From positions 29,854 to 93,853 of the forward strand of contig NZ_JARKPQ010000096.1 in assembly GCF_029975155.1 (NCBI RefSeq): 64,000 nucleotides of DNA, in the 5' to 3' direction. The position numbers were made by a program, and so were the translations under genes. This document shows positions 62,254-64,000 of the stretch, one piece after another (within the stretch, counting starts at the first letter, position 1; every line of letters begins with the position of its first letter). Under the pieces are notes generated by a model that worked only from the letters and a program-made list of their open reading frames with translations, made no database searches and was not told the origin of the DNA. Source of the DNA: Propionicimonas sp. Its GTDB lineage: Bacteria > Actinomycetota > Actinomycetes > Propionibacteriales > Propionibacteriaceae.

Positions 62254-63098
62254 GCCAACCAGTTCCGAGGCTCAGCAGCCTCTTCAAGCTCGAGTACCCG
62301 CAGTCGGTGGGCGTCTATGGCACCTACGACGAGGCGCAGCGTGTGGTCGACTTCCTCGCCGACGCCCGGTTCCCGGTGGAGAACCTGTGCATCGTGGGCA
62401 CCGACCTGAAGTCCATCGAGCGGGTGCTCGGCCGGCGCAGTTGGGGGACGGTGATCGGCGCCGGCGTGCAGAGTGGACTGTCGACCGCACTGATGATCAC
62501 GCTGCTGATGTGGGTGGTGATGCCGGCCGCCAACATCCTGCTGCTGTTCGTGTACGCGCTGGCGATCGGCATCCTGATCGGCATCGTGTTCGCGGTGCTG
62601 GGCTACTGGATGAGCCAGGGCAAGCGTGACTTCCGCTCGGTGTCCCAGACCATCGCGACCAAGTACGAGGTGCTGGCCGAGCACAAGGTCGCCGGACAGG
62701 CGAGGGAGCTGATCGCCACCATGCCGGGGGCGAGGGCCGCGCAGTTCACGCCCGCACAGGCGCCGGCGGGCTATCCGCAGGCGCCCGGGTACGTCCCGCA
62801 GCCGCCGGTGGGCTACCCGCAGCCGGGCTACCCGCAGGGCGCCTATCCGCAGGGCGCCTATCCGCAGCCGGCGTACCCGCAGCAGCCGTATCCGGGTCAG
62901 CAGTACCCCCAGCACCCGTATCCCGGCCAGCAGGTCCCGCAGTACCCGGCGCAGCCGGCCTCCGGGGCCTCGGGTCTGCCCTGGGATGCCCCGCAGGTCG
63001 TGCCCGGCCTCGGCTATCCGGAGCCGACGAACGAGCCGCCGACCGTCCCGTCCCCGACCCCGGAGGACGAGCAGCCGAAGCCGGACCGCCCGGAGTAG
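62250..63098 (+). CDS. YflT-like (general stress protein 17M) membrane protein with YPQ-rich tail
   Basis: 282 aa. Residues 15-60 form the stress-protein-17M N-terminal fold ([18 protein letters not shown]), residues about 75-120 two membrane helices ([40 protein letters not shown]), and the tail from about 170 is built of Y-P-Q/G units ([14 protein letters not shown]). The low-complexity tail resembles those that mediate phase-separated or surface assemblies. Coupled to the lyase gene by overlap. Confidence 0.78.
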   Translation: MSQPVPRLSSLFKLEYPQSVGVYGTYDEAQRVVDFLADARFPVENLCIVGTDLKSIERVLGRRSWGTVIGAGVQSGLSTALMITLLMWVVMPAANILLLFVYALAIGILIGIVFAVLGYWMSQGKRDFRSVSQTIATKYEVLAEHKVAGQARELIATMPGARAAQFTPAQAPAGYPQAPGYVPQPPVGYPQPGYPQGAYPQGAYPQPAYPQQPYPGQQYPQHPYPGQQVPQYPAQPASGASGLPWDAPQVVPGLGYPEPTNEPPTVPSPTPEDEQPKPDRPE

Positions 63099-63108
63099 TT
63101 GGCCGAAA

Positions 63109-63169
63109 ACGGGGACAGGTCCCGTTCTCATTCACCACGAAGGTGAATGAGAACGGGACCTGTCCCCGT
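63109..63169. repeat. 28-bp-stem perfect palindrome
   Basis: The left arm (63109-63136, containing GGGGACAGGTCCCGTTCTC) is exactly complementary to the right arm (63142-63169) around the loop ACGAA. It lies between the convergent YflT-like and trpB genes. No mismatch is seen in the stem, which makes it young or selected. Confidence 0.9.
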
Positions 63170-63172
63170 GGT

Positions 63173-64000
63173 TCAGCTGTCGGCCATGTCTCCGGCGAGG
63201 TACTCGGCGTAGGCCGGCAGGTCGAGCTGACCCGATCCGGAGACGCCGATCACGATCACGGGGGACTCGCCGTCCTCGGTGGCCTTCCGTGCCTGCCGGA
63301 TCGCCCCGGCGATGGCGTGGTTGGACTCGGACGCCGGCACGATGCCCTCGGCGCGGGCGAACATCACCCCGGCCTCGAACGCCTCGCGCTGCTTCACCGC
63401 GATCGCGCCGATCAGTCCCTCGTGGTAGCAGTGGCTGACCAGCGGCGACATGCCGTGGTAGCGCAGCCCGCCGGCGTGCACGGGATCGGGGACGAAGTCG
63501 GCGCCGAGCGAGTACATCTTCAGCAGCGGGGTCAGGTGCGCGGTGTCGCCGAAGTCGTAGCGGTACTCGCCCTCGGTCAGGGACGGCGCGGCCTTCGGCT
63601 CGCAGGCGACGATGGTCGTCTGCGAGCGGCCCTCGAGGTTCTCCCGGATGAACGGGAAGCTGATCCCGGCCAGGTTGGAGCCGCCGCCGGCGCAGGCGAA
63701 CAGGTAGTCGGCCGGACGCTCGCCGAACAGCGACAGCTGCTTGAGTGCCTCCTGTCCGATCACGGTCTGGTGCAGCGTGACGTGGTTCAGCACCGACCCG
63801 AGCGAGTAGCTGGAGTTCTCGTCCTTGGCGGCAGCCTCCACCGCCTCGCTGATCGCCATGCCGAGGGAGCCGGTGGTGTCCGGGAACTGCTCGCGCAGCG
63901 CCAGTCCCGCCTCGGTCAGCTCGGACGGGGACGCGCCCACGCTGGCCCCGAACGTCTCCATCAGCACATGCCGGTAGGGCTTGCCCTCGTAGCTGGACCG
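63173..64000 (-). CDS. trpB: TrpB2-type tryptophan synthase beta-like PLP enzyme, N-terminus outside window
   Basis: Residues visible start at RSSYEGKPYRHVLMETFGA and run to the stop at 63173, giving 275 codons; the N-terminal ~170 residues with the PLP lysine lie beyond the right edge. FACAGGGSNLAGISFPF is the phosphate-binding glycine loop, and SYSLGSVLNHVTLHQTVIGQEA and AEGIVPASESNHAIAGAI fit the TrpB2 subgroup. TrpB2 enzymes use indole with serine or phosphoserine and often stand without trpA. Confidence 0.92.
   Translation of the reverse strand, partial: RSSYEGKPYRHVLMETFGASVGASPSELTEAGLALREQFPDTTGSLGMAISEAVEAAAKDENSSYSLGSVLNHVTLHQTVIGQEALKQLSLFGERPADYLFACAGGGSNLAGISFPFIRENLEGRSQTTIVACEPKAAPSLTEGEYRYDFGDTAHLTPLLKMYSLGADFVPDPVHAGGLRYHGMSPLVSHCYHEGLIGAIAVKQREAFEAGVMFARAEGIVPASESNHAIAGAIRQARKATEDGESPVIVIGVSGSGQLDLPAYAEYLAGDMADS

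Overview
The window is about 70% G+C and reads as a chromosomal segment of a high-GC actinobacterium. The family is probably close to Propionibacteriaceae, but that is inference. Support comes from actinobacterial gene pairings (DUF6350-purN-purH, folD-DUF3017, DivIVA-like-DUF3117-glgA/glgC, tatB, MgtE_N/CBS-DUF1003-mrp), frequent GTG starts, overlapping stop/start codons, and many genes whose -10 box lies 6-8 nt before the start codon (leaderless type). No rRNA, tRNA, CRISPR array, prophage or intact insertion sequence was seen.

Layout. 1-1953: end of sucC, then sucD. 1973-11196: a sugar operon with a GntR/UTRA regulator divergent from a binding lipoprotein, two permeases (no ATPase), a sugar-phosphate isomerase, a GH4 glycosidase, a BadF-type sugar kinase and a GH3 glycosidase. 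11175-17720: a two-domain surface protein, a DUF6350 membrane protein, purN-purH, folD and a DUF3017 protein. 17921-22673: a MarR-led minus-strand operon (membrane protein, winged-helix protein, zinc peptidase) divergent from an ABC exporter. 22854-25538: a GH13 debranching enzyme.

25837-35789 is the most interesting part: a divergent sulfur-relay/heterodisulfide-reductase-like island. The minus arm encodes an SQR-type flavoprotein, a DsrC/TusE-like protein and a DsrE-like protein. The plus arm encodes TusA, an MvhD-like protein, DsrE, an HdrA/QmoA-like protein with an inserted GltD/NfnB-like module, an HdrA/QmoB-like protein, a small winged-helix protein and a QmoC-like Fe-S/membrane subunit. 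CsoR/CstR-type C-tract/G-tract operators lie in the divergent promoter region. No DsrAB, AprAB, Sat or hydrogenase genes are in the window. I read it as a route passing electrons from a persulfide- or thiol-bound substrate to quinone and/or NAD(P)H; the substrate is unknown.

35930-49124: transketolase, an EamA transporter, a fragmentary GNAT-like gene, fdxA-dapC, two lipoproteins, an SLT-like exported protein, divergent dapD/dapE, and a LysR gene divergent from a class V aminotransferase. 49273-59130: YchJ, a DUF559 protein, a LOG protein, DivIVA-like, DUF3117, glgA/glgC divergent, an O-methyltransferase, a 33-codon ORF, dapA, tatB, an MgtE_N/CBS protein and DUF1003. This order recalls Mycobacterium tuberculosis Rv1201c-Rv1234, with sigE-rseA-htrA missing and dapA in their place. 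59343-64000: mrp, a GyrI-like protein, a CoA-ester lyase, a YflT-like membrane protein and a truncated TrpB2.

Non-coding DNA is rich in palindromes. There are six copies of an ~80-bp inverted-repeat element, several REP/BIME-like elements, TCGAGCTTGTCGAGAC-type repeats, a 22-23-bp tandem array and a 28-bp perfect palindrome. Some repeats have entered the 3' ends of genes.
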